Source of the DNA: CAZIVO01 sp964542765
GTDB taxonomy: Bacteria > Planctomycetota > UBA1135 > UBA2386
Direction: 5' to 3'
Length of the DNA: 27,761 nucleotides
Assembly (NCBI GenBank): GCA_964542765.1
Contig: CAZIVO010000038.1
Coordinates: 1 to 27,761, forward strand
This document shows positions 16,608 to 25,777 of this stretch, one piece after another. How positions within the stretch are numbered: the stretch's first letter is position 1; the number at the start of each line of letters is the position of its first letter. Both the position numbers and the translations under genes were made by a program. The notes below the pieces were generated by a model. It saw only the letters and a program-made list of their open reading frames with translations. It ran no database searches and had not been told where the DNA came from.

Positions 16608-16613
16608 TATAAC
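16608..16613 (+). promoter_or_regulatory. -10-like element directly upstream of the SGNH gene
   Basis: TATAAC ends 9 nt before the GTG at 16623, and the bases between (CTCCCCACC) hold no Shine-Dalgarno sequence. If active, transcription would begin within 2-3 nt of the start codon, giving a leaderless mRNA. No good -35 is visible. Confidence 0.35.
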
Positions 16614-16622
16614 CTCCCCACC

Positions 16623-18158
16623 GTGCTGCGCCGACCCAAATCAGCCTTCCTGATCCTCGTCATCACCCTGTTGCTGCTCGAATCGGCGTTACAGGTGATC
16701 GCCCTGTGCACCTGGTTGCTGACGACGACCGGCGATGAGAAGGCGAGCGCCGATAAGACCATCTTGTGCATCGGCGACTCCTACACCTACGGCCTCGGCG
16801 CGACCTCGCGCCAAGCCTCGTACCCGGGCAAACTCGACGCCCTGCTCAAGCAAGAACTGGGCGACCGCTGGGCAACTGTCAACAAGGGCTACCCCGGCCA
16901 GACCTCACGCGACGTCTTGCGCCGGTTGGACGGGCAACTGTCCGAAATTCGGCCCAGCGTCGTCTGCCTGATCGTGGGCATCAACGACCACATTCTCCGA
17001 CCCGAAGAGTTGCTCCTCGGCAACCCAGCCGACCAGTCCCACGACCAAGGTACACCCTTTCGCTTCGAGTGCCGCACGCTCCGCCTGATCTCGATTTTCC
17101 TGGCTTCTGATTCCACAGAAAACTCACCTGCCAACACCACCGATCCTGCGGCCGACCCCACCGACCAGAGTTCTCTGGCCGACGAGCGTGGCCGCGGACA
17201 AGCCCTCATGAACCAAGGGCGCTTCGCCGAGTCGGAAGCAATCCTGACAGCCTGCCTGGCTCGAGCCGAATCAACCGACACCGCCGTGCTCCGCATGGAT
17301 CTGGCCACCCTCTATGGCCGGTGGGGAAAGCCCGTTCAAGCTCGCGAGCAATGCAACAGCCTGCGCAAAATCTACGAGGATGAACCGAGTGCCAACATCG
17401 CTGAAGCCTTGCTTCTCGGTCTCATCGGCAGCGGACATGACGACGAAGCCTTCGCTCTCGAGAAAAGATTGGTCGAACAGTTCCCCGACAACTCAACCTT
17501 CAGCCTCTACCTCGCCGACCACCTGTCGCGGCATGTCGATATCGCCACCGCGATCACTGAGATCGACCGAACCATCGGACTACTCGCAAGCGACACCGAC
17601 GATGAACACATCGCCTATGTGTGGCGGCGGCGAGCCGAAATGTACATCGGTGTCGATCCCCTCGAATCGCTGAAAAGCCTCATCCGTAGCCACTCCCACT
17701 CTCCCGAGGTTGCCGTAGCCCGAGGACTCATCATCCTTCATGCTGACAAGTTCACTCCGAAGATGCTCGACCAGGCCATCAGCGCAACAGNNNNNNNNNN
17801 CCGCCCATCGGTCATCAGCGAGTTCAAAAGATTTCTCGACGACACCTTGTCCGACTCCAGCGCCGATCAGGTCCGCATCCTCCGAAGCCATATACAGCAG
17901 ATCCTGGAGCGCACGCGCTCGGCAGGAGCCGAGTTGATCATGGCCTCCTACCCCCGCCCAAACCCTGATCGCACCCAGTTTCGCATCGCCCAGGAACTCG
18001 GCATCCCGTGGGTCCAGATCTCCAACGCCTTCGAGGCGGCGCTGCGCACGGACCCGAACCGCGAACTATTCATCCCCGATGACCACCCCAACGATGCTGG
18101 ATACGCACTGATGGCGCGAGAACTGAGCCGCTTCCTGCTGCAGCGGTTGAAACGCTGA
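16623..18158 (+). CDS. Membrane-anchored SGNH/GDSL-type protein with a TPR-like insert (crosses an assembly gap)
   Basis: The frame starts with GTG and gives about 511 residues. A hydrophobic segment at about 9-34 should anchor the protein or act as an uncleaved signal. SGNH blocks follow: GDSYTYGLG with S53, GYPGQTS near 89-95, and VGINDH with N121. The last block, DDHPNDAGY (D486, H488), is near the C-terminus. The spacing P-D-D-H differs from the classical D-x-x-H, so Asp assignment is uncertain. Between them, about residues 180-380 are helical and TPR-like (RGQALMNQGRFAESEAILTACLARA, then further A/L-rich helix pairs). Ten N at 17791-17800 fall in this region, and the true residue count there is unknown, so the reading frame across the gap is provisional. 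An esterase or O-acyl-modifying role at the cell surface is inferred. Confidence 0.75.
   Translation: MLRRPKSAFLILVITLLLLESALQVIALCTWLLTTTGDEKASADKTILCIGDSYTYGLGATSRQASYPGKLDALLKQELGDRWATVNKGYPGQTSRDVLRRLDGQLSEIRPSVVCLIVGINDHILRPEELLLGNPADQSHDQGTPFRFECRTLRLISIFLASDSTENSPANTTDPAADPTDQSSLADERGRGQALMNQGRFAESEAILTACLARAESTDTAVLRMDLATLYGRWGKPVQAREQCNSLRKIYEDEPSANIAEALLLGLIGSGHDDEAFALEKRLVEQFPDNSTFSLYLADHLSRHVDIATAITEIDRTIGLLASDTDDEHIAYVWRRRAEMYIGVDPLESLKSLIRSHSHSPEVAVARGLIILHADKFTPKMLDQAISATXXXXRPSVISEFKRFLDDTLSDSSADQVRILRSHIQQILERTRSAGAELIMASYPRPNPDRTQFRIAQELGIPWVQISNAFEAALRTDPNRELFIPDDHPNDAGYALMARELSRFLLQRLKR
17791..17800. other. Assembly gap of ten N
   Basis: Ten undetermined bases sit inside the helical region of the SGNH gene. 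The flanking frames agree if the gap is 10 bases (or 10 plus a multiple of 3), and the C-terminal SGNH motif downstream supports one gene. The real gap size, or a misjoin, cannot be judged from the sequence. Confidence 0.95.
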
Positions 18159-18170
18159 CCACTGATCGAA

Positions 18171-18194
18171 GGAGTTGCCGCAAGGCAAGCCTCC
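18171..18194. terminator. GNRA-capped hairpin between convergent genes
   Basis: TTGCC (18175-18179) pairs with GGCAA (18184-18188) around a GCAA tetraloop. GGAG (18171-18174) can extend the stem with CTCC (18191-18194) past a 2-base bulge. It lies 13 bp after the SGNH gene stop and 44 bp beyond the end of the opposing gene. No T tract is present. Confidence 0.45.
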
Positions 18195-18237
18195 CGGACA
18201 TCAAACCTAGACAGAAGATGCCCGGAAGAAATTCAGC

Positions 18238-19194
18238 CTACTGACCTACCGTCCCCATACCGCCGGAACTGCCGCTCACGCCGCTCTTGCTGAGCATCCA
18301 CCATTGGTTGTGGAAGACCGCACCATCCATGTAAGCCGCATTGGGGATCTTCAGGGTGAAGGTCGCTCCACCGCCATTGTTGGTGGGAACGGTCACGGCA
18401 ACTTCACCGGAGGAGTAAAGGCTCGTGCACATGCCAATCTTGAGGCTCGGGTTCTTGACGCCGAAAAAGACAGCAGCCGGTGCGCTTGCCGGCCCACCCT
18501 GGATCATCAACTTCATCGAGCCGCCGAGCTTGGGGACGCCATCGTTGAAGAAGGCAAGATTATTGCCGCACAGGGCTCGCCACGCCGGGTACTGGACAAT
18601 GCCCGTCACCGCCCAGGGCGTTCCCCCACCCGGAGGCCTACGCCAGTAGGTGGAGAGCGTCGGGCTCTTACCCGATGACAGGCTCGCGGCCAGGATATTG
18701 GTCGAGTCATACTGAGAGATCCAAAGGGCCTCGCCTGCCTTGATGATCACCGGCTTCGTCAAACGGCAGGTGTACCATTCCGCCTTGTTGGTCACCGTAA
18801 TGGTTCCGGTCGCAACAGGATTCAAATCCGGCGTACCCGGAACTGCCGACTCGCGGTACACCCCGCAGGTCATTGTCGCCACCGGCGCCACAGGGCTGAT
18901 CGTGTGGAGTTGGAATCCAACGAGCACGGTTGGATTGGGGAATTTCACGCCATAGCAATACTCATTCGGCAAGGTCTGCGTGTTCAAGACGCCACCACCA
19001 TTGTTCAGGCTGACACACGCAGTGCCACAGTTGTCGCCCAGGAGCGAATAGCTCGCGACTGCAGCATTGGGGTTCTGGCCACCACCCGGTGGCGTTGCCC
19101 TGGCCCGACCCGTTTCGGTCAGCGCGGCAGATTGCTGCGCTACAAGGGGCATCACCAGGAAAGAAATCGCGAGGGCGGAAAGGGCTTGTCGCAT
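18238..19194 (-). CDS. Secreted protein of unknown function
   Basis: From the ATG at 19194 the protein has 318 residues and a signal peptide (MRQALSALAISFLVMPLVAQQ). A longer in-frame start at 19233 would bury it. I recognise no enzymatic motif. The mature part is rich in Gly, Thr, Asn and beta-strand patterns. Two short domains seem present. One runs to about residue 200 and has Cys near the start plus a SPVAPVATMTCGVYRES segment that resembles the strands of a lectin-like or choice-of-anchor sandwich. The other is a C-terminal unit with GGGATFTLKIPNAAYMDGAVFHNQWW and a final GMGTVGQ. That C-terminal pattern (hydrophobic strand, IPN, then an aromatic strand) resembles a repeat-like terminal domain I associate with secreted planctomycete proteins. 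A surface adhesin or binding protein is a guess. Confidence 0.7.
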   Translation of the reverse strand: MRQALSALAISFLVMPLVAQQSAALTETGRARATPPGGGQNPNAAVASYSLLGDNCGTACVSLNNGGGVLNTQTLPNEYCYGVKFPNPTVLVGFQLHTISPVAPVATMTCGVYRESAVPGTPDLNPVATGTITVTNKAEWYTCRLTKPVIIKAGEALWISQYDSTNILAASLSSGKSPTLSTYWRRPPGGGTPWAVTGIVQYPAWRALCGNNLAFFNDGVPKLGGSMKLMIQGGPASAPAAVFFGVKNPSLKIGMCTSLYSSGEVAVTVPTNNGGGATFTLKIPNAAYMDGAVFHNQWWMLSKSGVSGSSGGMGTVGQ

Positions 19195-19261
19195 CGTGGA
19201 AACCTGTAGGACGAGATAGGGGTAAACACCCACGCAATAGCAAACATGCGGGGTTCTGCCG

Positions 19262-19267
19262 ACTATA
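19262..19267 (-). promoter_or_regulatory. -10-like element for the unknown secreted protein gene
   Basis: TATAGT on the minus strand lies 67 bp upstream of the ATG at 19194. It is similar to the TATAGT upstream of the alkaline phosphatase gene. No convincing -35 box is visible. The rest of the divergent 19195-19439 region shows a C/A homopolymer-rich stretch near 19291-19305 but no other element I can support. Confidence 0.3.
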
Positions 19268-19439
19268 CCGCACCCTCAAAGCACGAAGAACCCCCCCCAA
19301 AAACCCACAGGGACTCTTCCCCCTTGCCCACCGGCACACCCTCCATCACCCTCATCGCTGGCTCTGCCAAACAGCTAATCTTTCAGGAACATTGAGCCCC
19401 GGCCACCGCGCAGTTAAGAGATGGGCAGGACTTTCCACG

Positions 19440-21122
19440 ATGAGCAAGAGCGAAGAGACTACCGGCCCTCACTTCATTGAGAAGATCATCGACGCGGATC
19501 TTGCTGCCGGCAAGAACGGCGGCAAGGTTCACACTCGCTTCCCGCCCGAGCCCAATGGCTACCTGCACATTGGCCACGCCAAGTCCATCTGCTTGAACTT
19601 TGGCCTGGCCAAAAAATACGGTGGCCCATGCAACCTCCGCTTCGACGATACCAATCCGACGACTGAGGACGTCGAGTATGTTCAGTCCATCCAGGACGAC
19701 ATCCGATGGCTCGGCTTCGACTGGGAAGATCGGATCTTCTTCGCCTCTGACTATTTTGACCAACTCTACCAGTGGGCCATCAAGCTCATCGAACTCGGCA
19801 AGGCCTACGTCGACCACTCCACCCTCGAAGAAGTCCGTGAGCAGCGTGGAACGCTCACCGAGCCCGGCGTCAACGGGCCTCACAGAGACCGCTCGGCCGA
19901 GGAGAACCTCTCCCTGTTCGAAAAGATGAAGGCCGGCGAACTGGAAGAAGGCGAATGCGTACTTCGTGCCAAGATCGACATGGCGCACCCCAACCTCAAC
20001 ATGCGTGATCCCACGATCTACAGGATCCGCAAAGCCACTCACCACCGCACCGGCGACAAGTGGTGCATCTATCCGATGTACGATTGGGCCCACGGACAAT
20101 CCGATTCGATCGAAGGCATCACACATTCGATCTGCACGCTGGAGTTCGAGAATCATCGCCCACTCTACAATTGGTGCCTCGAACAACTCGGCATCCATCA
20201 CCCACAGCAAATCGAGTTCGCTCGCCTCAACCTTTCGCACACCATCATGAGCAAGCGAAAGCTCCTCGAACTGGTCGAGGCAAAGCAAGTCTCGGGATGG
20301 GATGATCCACGCATGCCTACCCTGTCGGGACTGCGTCGGCGGGGCTACACACCCAAATCCATCCGCGATTTCTGCGAACTCGTCGGTGTCGCCAAGGCCG
20401 ATGCTCTGATCGAGATGGCCCTGCTCGAACATTGTCTGCGAAACGACCTCAACCAGCACTCATCTCGGGTCATGGGAGTCCTCAACCCACTCAAGGTGGT
20501 CATCGAGAACTGGCCGGCGGGAAAAGTCGACGAAATCGATGCGGTCAACAATCCCGAAGACCCCGATGCCGGCACGCGCAAGGTTCCCTTTGCCGGCGAA
20601 CTCTGGATCGAACGCGACGACTTCATGGAAGACCCCCCGAAGAAGTTCTTCCGACTGGCGCCGGGCAGAGAAGTCCGTCTCCGCTACGGCTACTTCATCA
20701 CCTGCACGGATGTCATCAAGGACGATGCCGGGCAAGTCACCGAACTGCGCTGCTCCTACGACCCTGACTCTCGCGGCGGCTCCTCGCCGGACGGTCGCAA
20801 GGTCAAGGCCACGCTCCACTGGGTTTCCGCCGCTCACGCCATCCCGGCCGAGGTGCGTCTCTACGACACCTTGTTAAGCAATCCCACCCCCGGCAGTAGC
20901 GGGGATCACGCAGATGACCTCAATCCAGACTCGTTAGAAATTCTGCAGGACTGCCAGATCGAACCGAGCCTCGCAGCGGCGCGAGAGGGCGATCGTTTTC
21001 AATTCGAACGCATGGGCTACTTCTGCGTGGACTCCGACACGGGACAGAACGGCAAGCTGGTCTTCAACCGAACCGTTGGTCTGCGGGATTCGTGGGCGAA
21101 GATCCAAAAGCAGAAGAATTGA
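19440..21122 (+). CDS. glnS: Glutaminyl-tRNA synthetase
   Basis: This class I synthetase charges tRNA-Gln with glutamine in the cytoplasm. From the ATG at 19440, with AGGA at 19427-19430, it has 560 residues, close to E. coli GlnS (about 554). The open frame upstream is noncoding. The HIGH motif is H43-I-G-H46 in PPEPNGYLHIGHAK, and the KMSKS-like motif is M270-S-K-R in HTIMSKRKL. The GlnRS-type RFDDTNP, YDWAHGQSDSIEGITHSICTLEF and WDDPRMPTLSGLRRRGYTP stretches are all present, and the C-terminal beta-barrel anticodon-binding region follows from about residue 335. The YDWAHGQSDSIEGITHS signature favours GlnRS over GluRS. It stands alone, divergent from a secreted protein gene, with 147 bp before the next gene. 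Confidence 0.97.
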   Translation: MSKSEETTGPHFIEKIIDADLAAGKNGGKVHTRFPPEPNGYLHIGHAKSICLNFGLAKKYGGPCNLRFDDTNPTTEDVEYVQSIQDDIRWLGFDWEDRIFFASDYFDQLYQWAIKLIELGKAYVDHSTLEEVREQRGTLTEPGVNGPHRDRSAEENLSLFEKMKAGELEEGECVLRAKIDMAHPNLNMRDPTIYRIRKATHHRTGDKWCIYPMYDWAHGQSDSIEGITHSICTLEFENHRPLYNWCLEQLGIHHPQQIEFARLNLSHTIMSKRKLLELVEAKQVSGWDDPRMPTLSGLRRRGYTPKSIRDFCELVGVAKADALIEMALLEHCLRNDLNQHSSRVMGVLNPLKVVIENWPAGKVDEIDAVNNPEDPDAGTRKVPFAGELWIERDDFMEDPPKKFFRLAPGREVRLRYGYFITCTDVIKDDAGQVTELRCSYDPDSRGGSSPDGRKVKATLHWVSAAHAIPAEVRLYDTLLSNPTPGSSGDHADDLNPDSLEILQDCQIEPSLAAAREGDRFQFERMGYFCVDSDTGQNGKLVFNRTVGLRDSWAKIQKQKN

Positions 21123-21269
21123 GGCGACTCGCCAACCATCACAACGTTCCGTAAGCATCAAAACCGAGCAACCGGCCATACCGACCCCGGCCACGATCAG
21201 CCGGCAACCAAGAAAGCGGTAGACCTCCCATACAAAATGCCGGTGGGTGGTAAGTTATGCGCAGTCGAT

Positions 21270-24200
21270 ATGCGCTTCTGCCCCCCTATCCCAGCCATTC
21301 TCACCGGCCTGCTGGCAACCATCGCCAGCTTGGCAAGCCAGAAGACCACAATCAGCTTCAACCGAGATGTCCGTCCCATCTTCTCGGAACACTGCTCCTC
21401 CTGTCATGGTCCGGACGCAGGGGCACGCAAGGCAAAGCTTCGCCTCGACACTCCCGCGGGGGCCCTCGCAGCACTCCGCGAAGGCGGCCATGCCATCAAA
21501 CCCGGCAAGCCCGAGCAAAGCGTGCTCCTCCATCGCATCGAGAGCAATGATCCCAAATTCCGGATGCCACCAGCGGAAAGCGGCCCTGCCCTGACCACCG
21601 CTCAGATCCAGACGCTTTCGACCTGGATCGCCGAAGGTGCCAAATTCGAGCCACACTGGTCCTACATCAAAACCTCTCGGCACCCACTGCCCAGGACAAA
21701 GAACAAGAACTGGCCACTCAACCCCATCGACCACTTCATCCTGGCAGAGATCGAACGCTGCGAACTGAAGACTTCCCCCGAAGCTGACCCGCGAACACTG
21801 GCGCGGCGACTCGCAACCGATCTCACAGGATTGCCTCCAGCTGACGAGGACCTCGCACACTTGACCGAGGCCGCCGCCAAAGGAGCCTTCGCCTTCGAAC
21901 ACGCCTACACACGCTACGTCGAGCGACTCCTCGCCTCGCCAGCACATGCGGAACGACTCGCTGTCCATTGGCTGGATCTGGTTCGCTACGCCGACACCAT
22001 GGGCTACCACGGGGATCAACCCAGGAGCCTGTCGCCCTACCGCGATTGGGTCATCGAGGCATTCTCACAGAACATGCCTTTCGACCAATTCACCACCGAA
22101 CAACTTGCCGGCGACCTCCTCCCTCAGGCCACCCTCTCGCAACAGGTGGCGTCCAGCTACAACCGCCTCAATCGCGCTTCGGCCGAAGGCGGCGTGCAAC
22201 CAAGGGAATACCTGTCCAAGTATGCTGCTGATCGAGTCCGCACCATGGGAAGCATCTGGCTGGGCTCGACGGTCGGCTGCGCCGAATGCCACGACCACAA
22301 ATTCGACCCCTACACGACCAAGGACTTCTATCGATTCGCCAGCTTCTTCGCCGACATCAAGGAACTGGGCATCGTCCCCGGCGCCAAGCACATTGAACTT
22401 CTCTCGGTACCGACAGCCGACCAACAAAAAGAAGTGAAGCGCCTGTCGGAGCAACTTGCCGGCGCGCAGAAAACACTCGAAACAAAGACCCCGGCTTTGC
22501 TGGGAAGTTTCGAGAGATGGCAGAAAGAAATCCGCTCCGAAAGCCAGCGGTGGAAACTCCTGACGCCGAGCACGGCCAAGTCCCAAAGTGGTGCGGCCCT
22601 CACCATCGCCTCGGATGGCTCCATCGCCGCCAGTGGCAAGAACCCTCTGAAAGATCTCTACACCATCGTGGTGAAATCAGATCTAACCGCCTTGCAAGGC
22701 ATTCGCCTGGAATGCCTCACCGATGAGTCATTGCCGGCCAAGGGACCGGGGCGTGCGAGCAATGGCAACTTCGTCATCACCGGGATCGATGTTTCGATCG
22801 GTGGCAAAAAACTCGAGTGGGTCAGATCCAAGGCACCCTTCAGCCAGAAGCAGTTCCTTGCCGAGCATCTGGCCAAAGGCAACAAGAAGGGATGGGCGGT
22901 CCTGCCGCAGATGGGGCGCAACCACCGTCTCACCCTCACGACGAAAGAGCCAGCAACCTTGGCACGCGACTCGGCTGGCGCTAGCCAGCTCGTCATCACC
23001 ATCGCGCAAGCTCACGGCACCCGCCATACTCTCGGTCGTTTTCGCCTTCACGGTACCGCCACGGCCCCCGATCAACCGGCCGCCGAACTGCTTTCCCCCG
23101 ACTTCATCGAACTCCTCGCGGTCGATCCAGCCCAGCGCAGCGCACCGCAGAAGAATCAACTCTGGGCCCACTTCCGCGAACAGACCTCCGCTCTCGCAAA
23201 GACACGTGCAACCATCAAGTCTACCCGCGAGGCCAGGGCCCGGCTGGAGAAGGCCATCACCACAACCTTGGCGACCAAGGCCACCAAGCCGCGAGTCATG
23301 CGAGTCCTCGCCCGTGGCGACTGGATGGATGATTCTGGTGAGGTGGTGCAACCTGGATTCCCATCTTTCCTACCAGCTCCACAGGCATCGGATCGACTCC
23401 TGACGCGGCTGGATCTGGCACGCTGGCTGACCACTCCCGACCACCCGCTGGTCGCCCGAACCTGCATGAACCGTCTCTGGAAGATGTTCCACGGCATCGG
23501 ACTCTCCAAGACTCTCGACGATCTCGGTTCTCAAGGTGACTGGCCCCGGCATCTGGCCCTGCTCGACTGGCTGGCGACCGAATTCATCGACAGCGGCTGG
23601 GATCTGCGACACATGATCCGAATGCTCGTTACCTCTCGCACCTACCGACAATCATCGCAACTGCGAGAGGGTCTCCAGGAAATTGACCCCTATAACCAAC
23701 TGCACGCTCGCCAGTCGATCTGGCGCATCGAAGCCGAGTTCATCCGTGATCGCGCGCTCGCCATCGGCGGCCTCCTGTCCCGTGAGATCGGCGGCCCCAG
23801 CGTCAAGCCTTACCAGCCTGCCGGTTACTGGAAAGAACTCAATTTCCCCAAGCGCAAGTACGCCTCCGACACCGGGACGGCTCAATTCCGCCGAGGCCTT
23901 TACACGCACTGGCAGAGGAGTTTCCTTCATCCGAGCATGGCCGCCTTCGATGCTCCCAGCCGCGACGAATGCACCGCTTCGAGAGTCATCTCGAACACGC
24001 CACAGCAAGCCCTCGCACTCCTCAACGATCCATCCCACGTGGAATCTGCTCGCGCCTTCGCTGCCCGCCTGCTCGCTGAAAGCGGTGACTTCCATGGCCG
24101 ATTGGCACGCGCCTTCCACATGGCTCTTTCACGACCTCCACGCTCGTTCGAAGTGACACGGCTGAAAAAACTCTTCGACATCCAGTTACAGCGCTACACC

Positions 24201-24341
24201 AAGGACCCAGCTGCCGCTCGAGCCCTCACCGCAGTGGGCATCTCCAGCAACCCCGAACACATCGATCCTGTGCAGCATGCTGCATGGACCTCGATCACAC
24301 GCACCATTCTCAATCTCCATGAAGGGATCACGAGGTATTGA
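21270..24341 (+). CDS. Secreted PSCyt1/DUF1549/DUF1553 protein with CxxCH motifs
   Basis: The chosen ATG at 21270 gives 1023 residues and a signal peptide (PAILTGLLATIASLAS). An in-frame ATG at 21237 adds 11 residues, and neither start has a good Shine-Dalgarno site. The N-terminus is a planctomycete cytochrome C-type domain with a haem motif C42-S-S-C45-H46 after FNRDVRPIFSEH. DUF1549 follows from about 153 (PIDHFILAEIERC...RLATDLTGLPP) and contains a second CxxCH, C337-A-E-C340-H341, in the typical CAECHDHKFDPYT context. The middle (about 390-680) is beta-rich. DUF1553 starts near 684 (GDWMDDSGEVVQPGFPSF...ARTCMNRLWKMFHGIGL). The DUF1501 partner gene starts 1 bp after its stop. The pair probably acts in the periplasm or on the surface in degradation, often thought to involve polysaccharide, but the reaction is not established. 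Confidence 0.93.
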   Translation: MRFCPPIPAILTGLLATIASLASQKTTISFNRDVRPIFSEHCSSCHGPDAGARKAKLRLDTPAGALAALREGGHAIKPGKPEQSVLLHRIESNDPKFRMPPAESGPALTTAQIQTLSTWIAEGAKFEPHWSYIKTSRHPLPRTKNKNWPLNPIDHFILAEIERCELKTSPEADPRTLARRLATDLTGLPPADEDLAHLTEAAAKGAFAFEHAYTRYVERLLASPAHAERLAVHWLDLVRYADTMGYHGDQPRSLSPYRDWVIEAFSQNMPFDQFTTEQLAGDLLPQATLSQQVASSYNRLNRASAEGGVQPREYLSKYAADRVRTMGSIWLGSTVGCAECHDHKFDPYTTKDFYRFASFFADIKELGIVPGAKHIELLSVPTADQQKEVKRLSEQLAGAQKTLETKTPALLGSFERWQKEIRSESQRWKLLTPSTAKSQSGAALTIASDGSIAASGKNPLKDLYTIVVKSDLTALQGIRLECLTDESLPAKGPGRASNGNFVITGIDVSIGGKKLEWVRSKAPFSQKQFLAEHLAKGNKKGWAVLPQMGRNHRLTLTTKEPATLARDSAGASQLVITIAQAHGTRHTLGRFRLHGTATAPDQPAAELLSPDFIELLAVDPAQRSAPQKNQLWAHFREQTSALAKTRATIKSTREARARLEKAITTTLATKATKPRVMRVLARGDWMDDSGEVVQPGFPSFLPAPQASDRLLTRLDLARWLTTPDHPLVARTCMNRLWKMFHGIGLSKTLDDLGSQGDWPRHLALLDWLATEFIDSGWDLRHMIRMLVTSRTYRQSSQLREGLQEIDPYNQLHARQSIWRIEAEFIRDRALAIGGLLSREIGGPSVKPYQPAGYWKELNFPKRKYASDTGTAQFRRGLYTHWQRSFLHPSMAAFDAPSRDECTASRVISNTPQQALALLNDPSHVESARAFAARLLAESGDFHGRLARAFHMALSRPPRSFEVTRLKKLFDIQLQRYTKDPAAARALTAVGISSNPEHIDPVQHAAWTSITRTILNLHEGITRY

Positions 24342-24342
24342 G

Positions 24343-25758
24343 ATGACGAGTAACAGTCAGCGAACAAGGCAACTCTCTCGCCGAGCTTTCCTCGGACAGG
24401 GCGGCTACGGACTCGGCGCACTCGCTCTTGGATCGATCCTGACCGACAAGAGTGGCGCGCCCATCTCGCACGATCCTTCACGTCCCCAACCGATCCCAGC
24501 ACGGGCACGGCGCGTGATCCACCTCTGCATGGCTGGTGGCATCTCTCATCTCGAGTCCTTCGACAACAAGCCCGAACTCACCAAGATGCACGGACAACCC
24601 ATGCCGGCATCCATGACCAAGGGCCAGCAGATCGCTCAACTGCAGGGAAAAGCACTCCGATGCCTGGCCCCTCAATTCAGCTTCGCCAGGCACGGAGATT
24701 CGGGCCAGGAGATCAGCAGCGCCTTCCCCTACCTGACCCAAGTCGCCGACGAACTCTGCATCGTCCGCTCGATGGTGACCAACCAGATCAACCATGATCC
24801 TGCGCACTCCATCATGAATACCGGGACCTCGATCGCCGGTCGACCCAGCATGGGCTCATGGACCCTGTACGGCATCGGCAGCGAGACCCGTAACTTGCCG
24901 GGCTTCGTCGTCCTGACATCCGTGGGCAAGGGTGGCCAGGCCCAGCCGATCGCAGCCCGGCAATGGCACAGCGGCTTCCTCCCCAGCAAGCACCAAGGCG
25001 TCCAGTTTCAAAGCGCAGGTAATCCGGTCCACTACATCCAGCCGCCCGCCGGAGTACAACTCGATGACCAAAGACAGATCATCGATGCCGTCAGCGATCT
25101 CAACCGAGACCACCAAGCTCTGACTCTTGACCCCGAGATTGCTACCCGAATCGACCAGTATGAACTCGCTTTCAGAATGCAGATGAGCGTGCCCAAGTTG
25201 ATGGATCTCTCCGATGAGTCCGAAGAGACCTTCGAGCTCTACGGGAGTCGTGGTGGCGACGGCAGCTTCGCCGCCAACTGCCTGCTCGCACGCCGACTCG
25301 CCGAACGGGGAGTCCGCTTCATCCAGCTGTACCACCGCGCATGGGACCACCACGGCAATATCAAACGAGGCTTCTCCATCTCGGCCAAGGAAGTCGACCA
25401 GGCCACGGCAGCGCTGCTCGTGGATCTCAAACGCCGGGGCATGCTCGATGACACTCTGGTGATCTGGGGCGGTGAGTTCGGCCGCACTCCGATGGCTCAG
25501 GGCAGCGGCCGGGACCATCACATCAAGGGATTCTCAACCTTTCTGGCAGGGGGCGGCATCAAGGGAGGAATCACCCACGGCGCAACCGACGACCTGGGCT
25601 ACAGCGCAGTCGATGACGTGGTCGAGGTCCATGACCTCCATGCGACGATGCAGCACCTCCTCGGACTCGATCACGAGCAATTGACTTACCGCTTCCAGGG
25701 ACGAGATTTCCGCCTGACCGATGTCGCTGGCCATATCCAACAGGCATGGCTCGCATGA
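24343..25758 (+). CDS. DUF1501 family protein with Tat signal
   Basis: The protein has 471 residues from the ATG at 24343, which has GAGG at 24332-24335 and starts 1 bp after the previous stop, so the two are cotranscribed. The N-terminus has a twin-arginine motif, S12-R-R-A-F-L, followed by a hydrophobic stretch (GGYGLGALALGSIL), so it is exported folded, often with a bound metal. DUF1501 belongs to the alkaline-phosphatase/sulfatase-like superfamily. Visible family marks are LCMAGGISHLESFDNKPEL, NHDPAHSIMNTG, YHRAWDHHGN, and WGGEFGRTPMAQGSGRDHH near the C-terminus, which carry the His and Asp residues likely to bind metal. The substrate is unknown. It converges on the phosphatase gene with a 19-bp gap. 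Confidence 0.95.
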   Translation: MTSNSQRTRQLSRRAFLGQGGYGLGALALGSILTDKSGAPISHDPSRPQPIPARARRVIHLCMAGGISHLESFDNKPELTKMHGQPMPASMTKGQQIAQLQGKALRCLAPQFSFARHGDSGQEISSAFPYLTQVADELCIVRSMVTNQINHDPAHSIMNTGTSIAGRPSMGSWTLYGIGSETRNLPGFVVLTSVGKGGQAQPIAARQWHSGFLPSKHQGVQFQSAGNPVHYIQPPAGVQLDDQRQIIDAVSDLNRDHQALTLDPEIATRIDQYELAFRMQMSVPKLMDLSDESEETFELYGSRGGDGSFAANCLLARRLAERGVRFIQLYHRAWDHHGNIKRGFSISAKEVDQATAALLVDLKRRGMLDDTLVIWGGEFGRTPMAQGSGRDHHIKGFSTFLAGGGIKGGITHGATDDLGYSAVDDVVEVHDLHATMQHLLGLDHEQLTYRFQGRDFRLTDVAGHIQQAWLA

Positions 25759-25761
25759 CGC

Positions 25762-25776
25762 CAGGCCGGCAGCCTG
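25762..25776. terminator. Short hairpin in the 19-bp gap between convergent genes
   Basis: CAGGC (25762-25766) pairs with GCCTG (25772-25776) around CGGCA. It occupies almost the whole gap between the DUF1501 and phosphatase stop codons. The stem is short and no T tract follows, so termination there is only plausible. Confidence 0.35.
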
Positions 25777-25777
25777 C

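Noticed and set aside
19383..20459. Long minus-strand open frame (358 codons) opposite glnS
   Set aside because: glnS has all synthetase motifs on the plus strand. The antisense translation shows no family feature.
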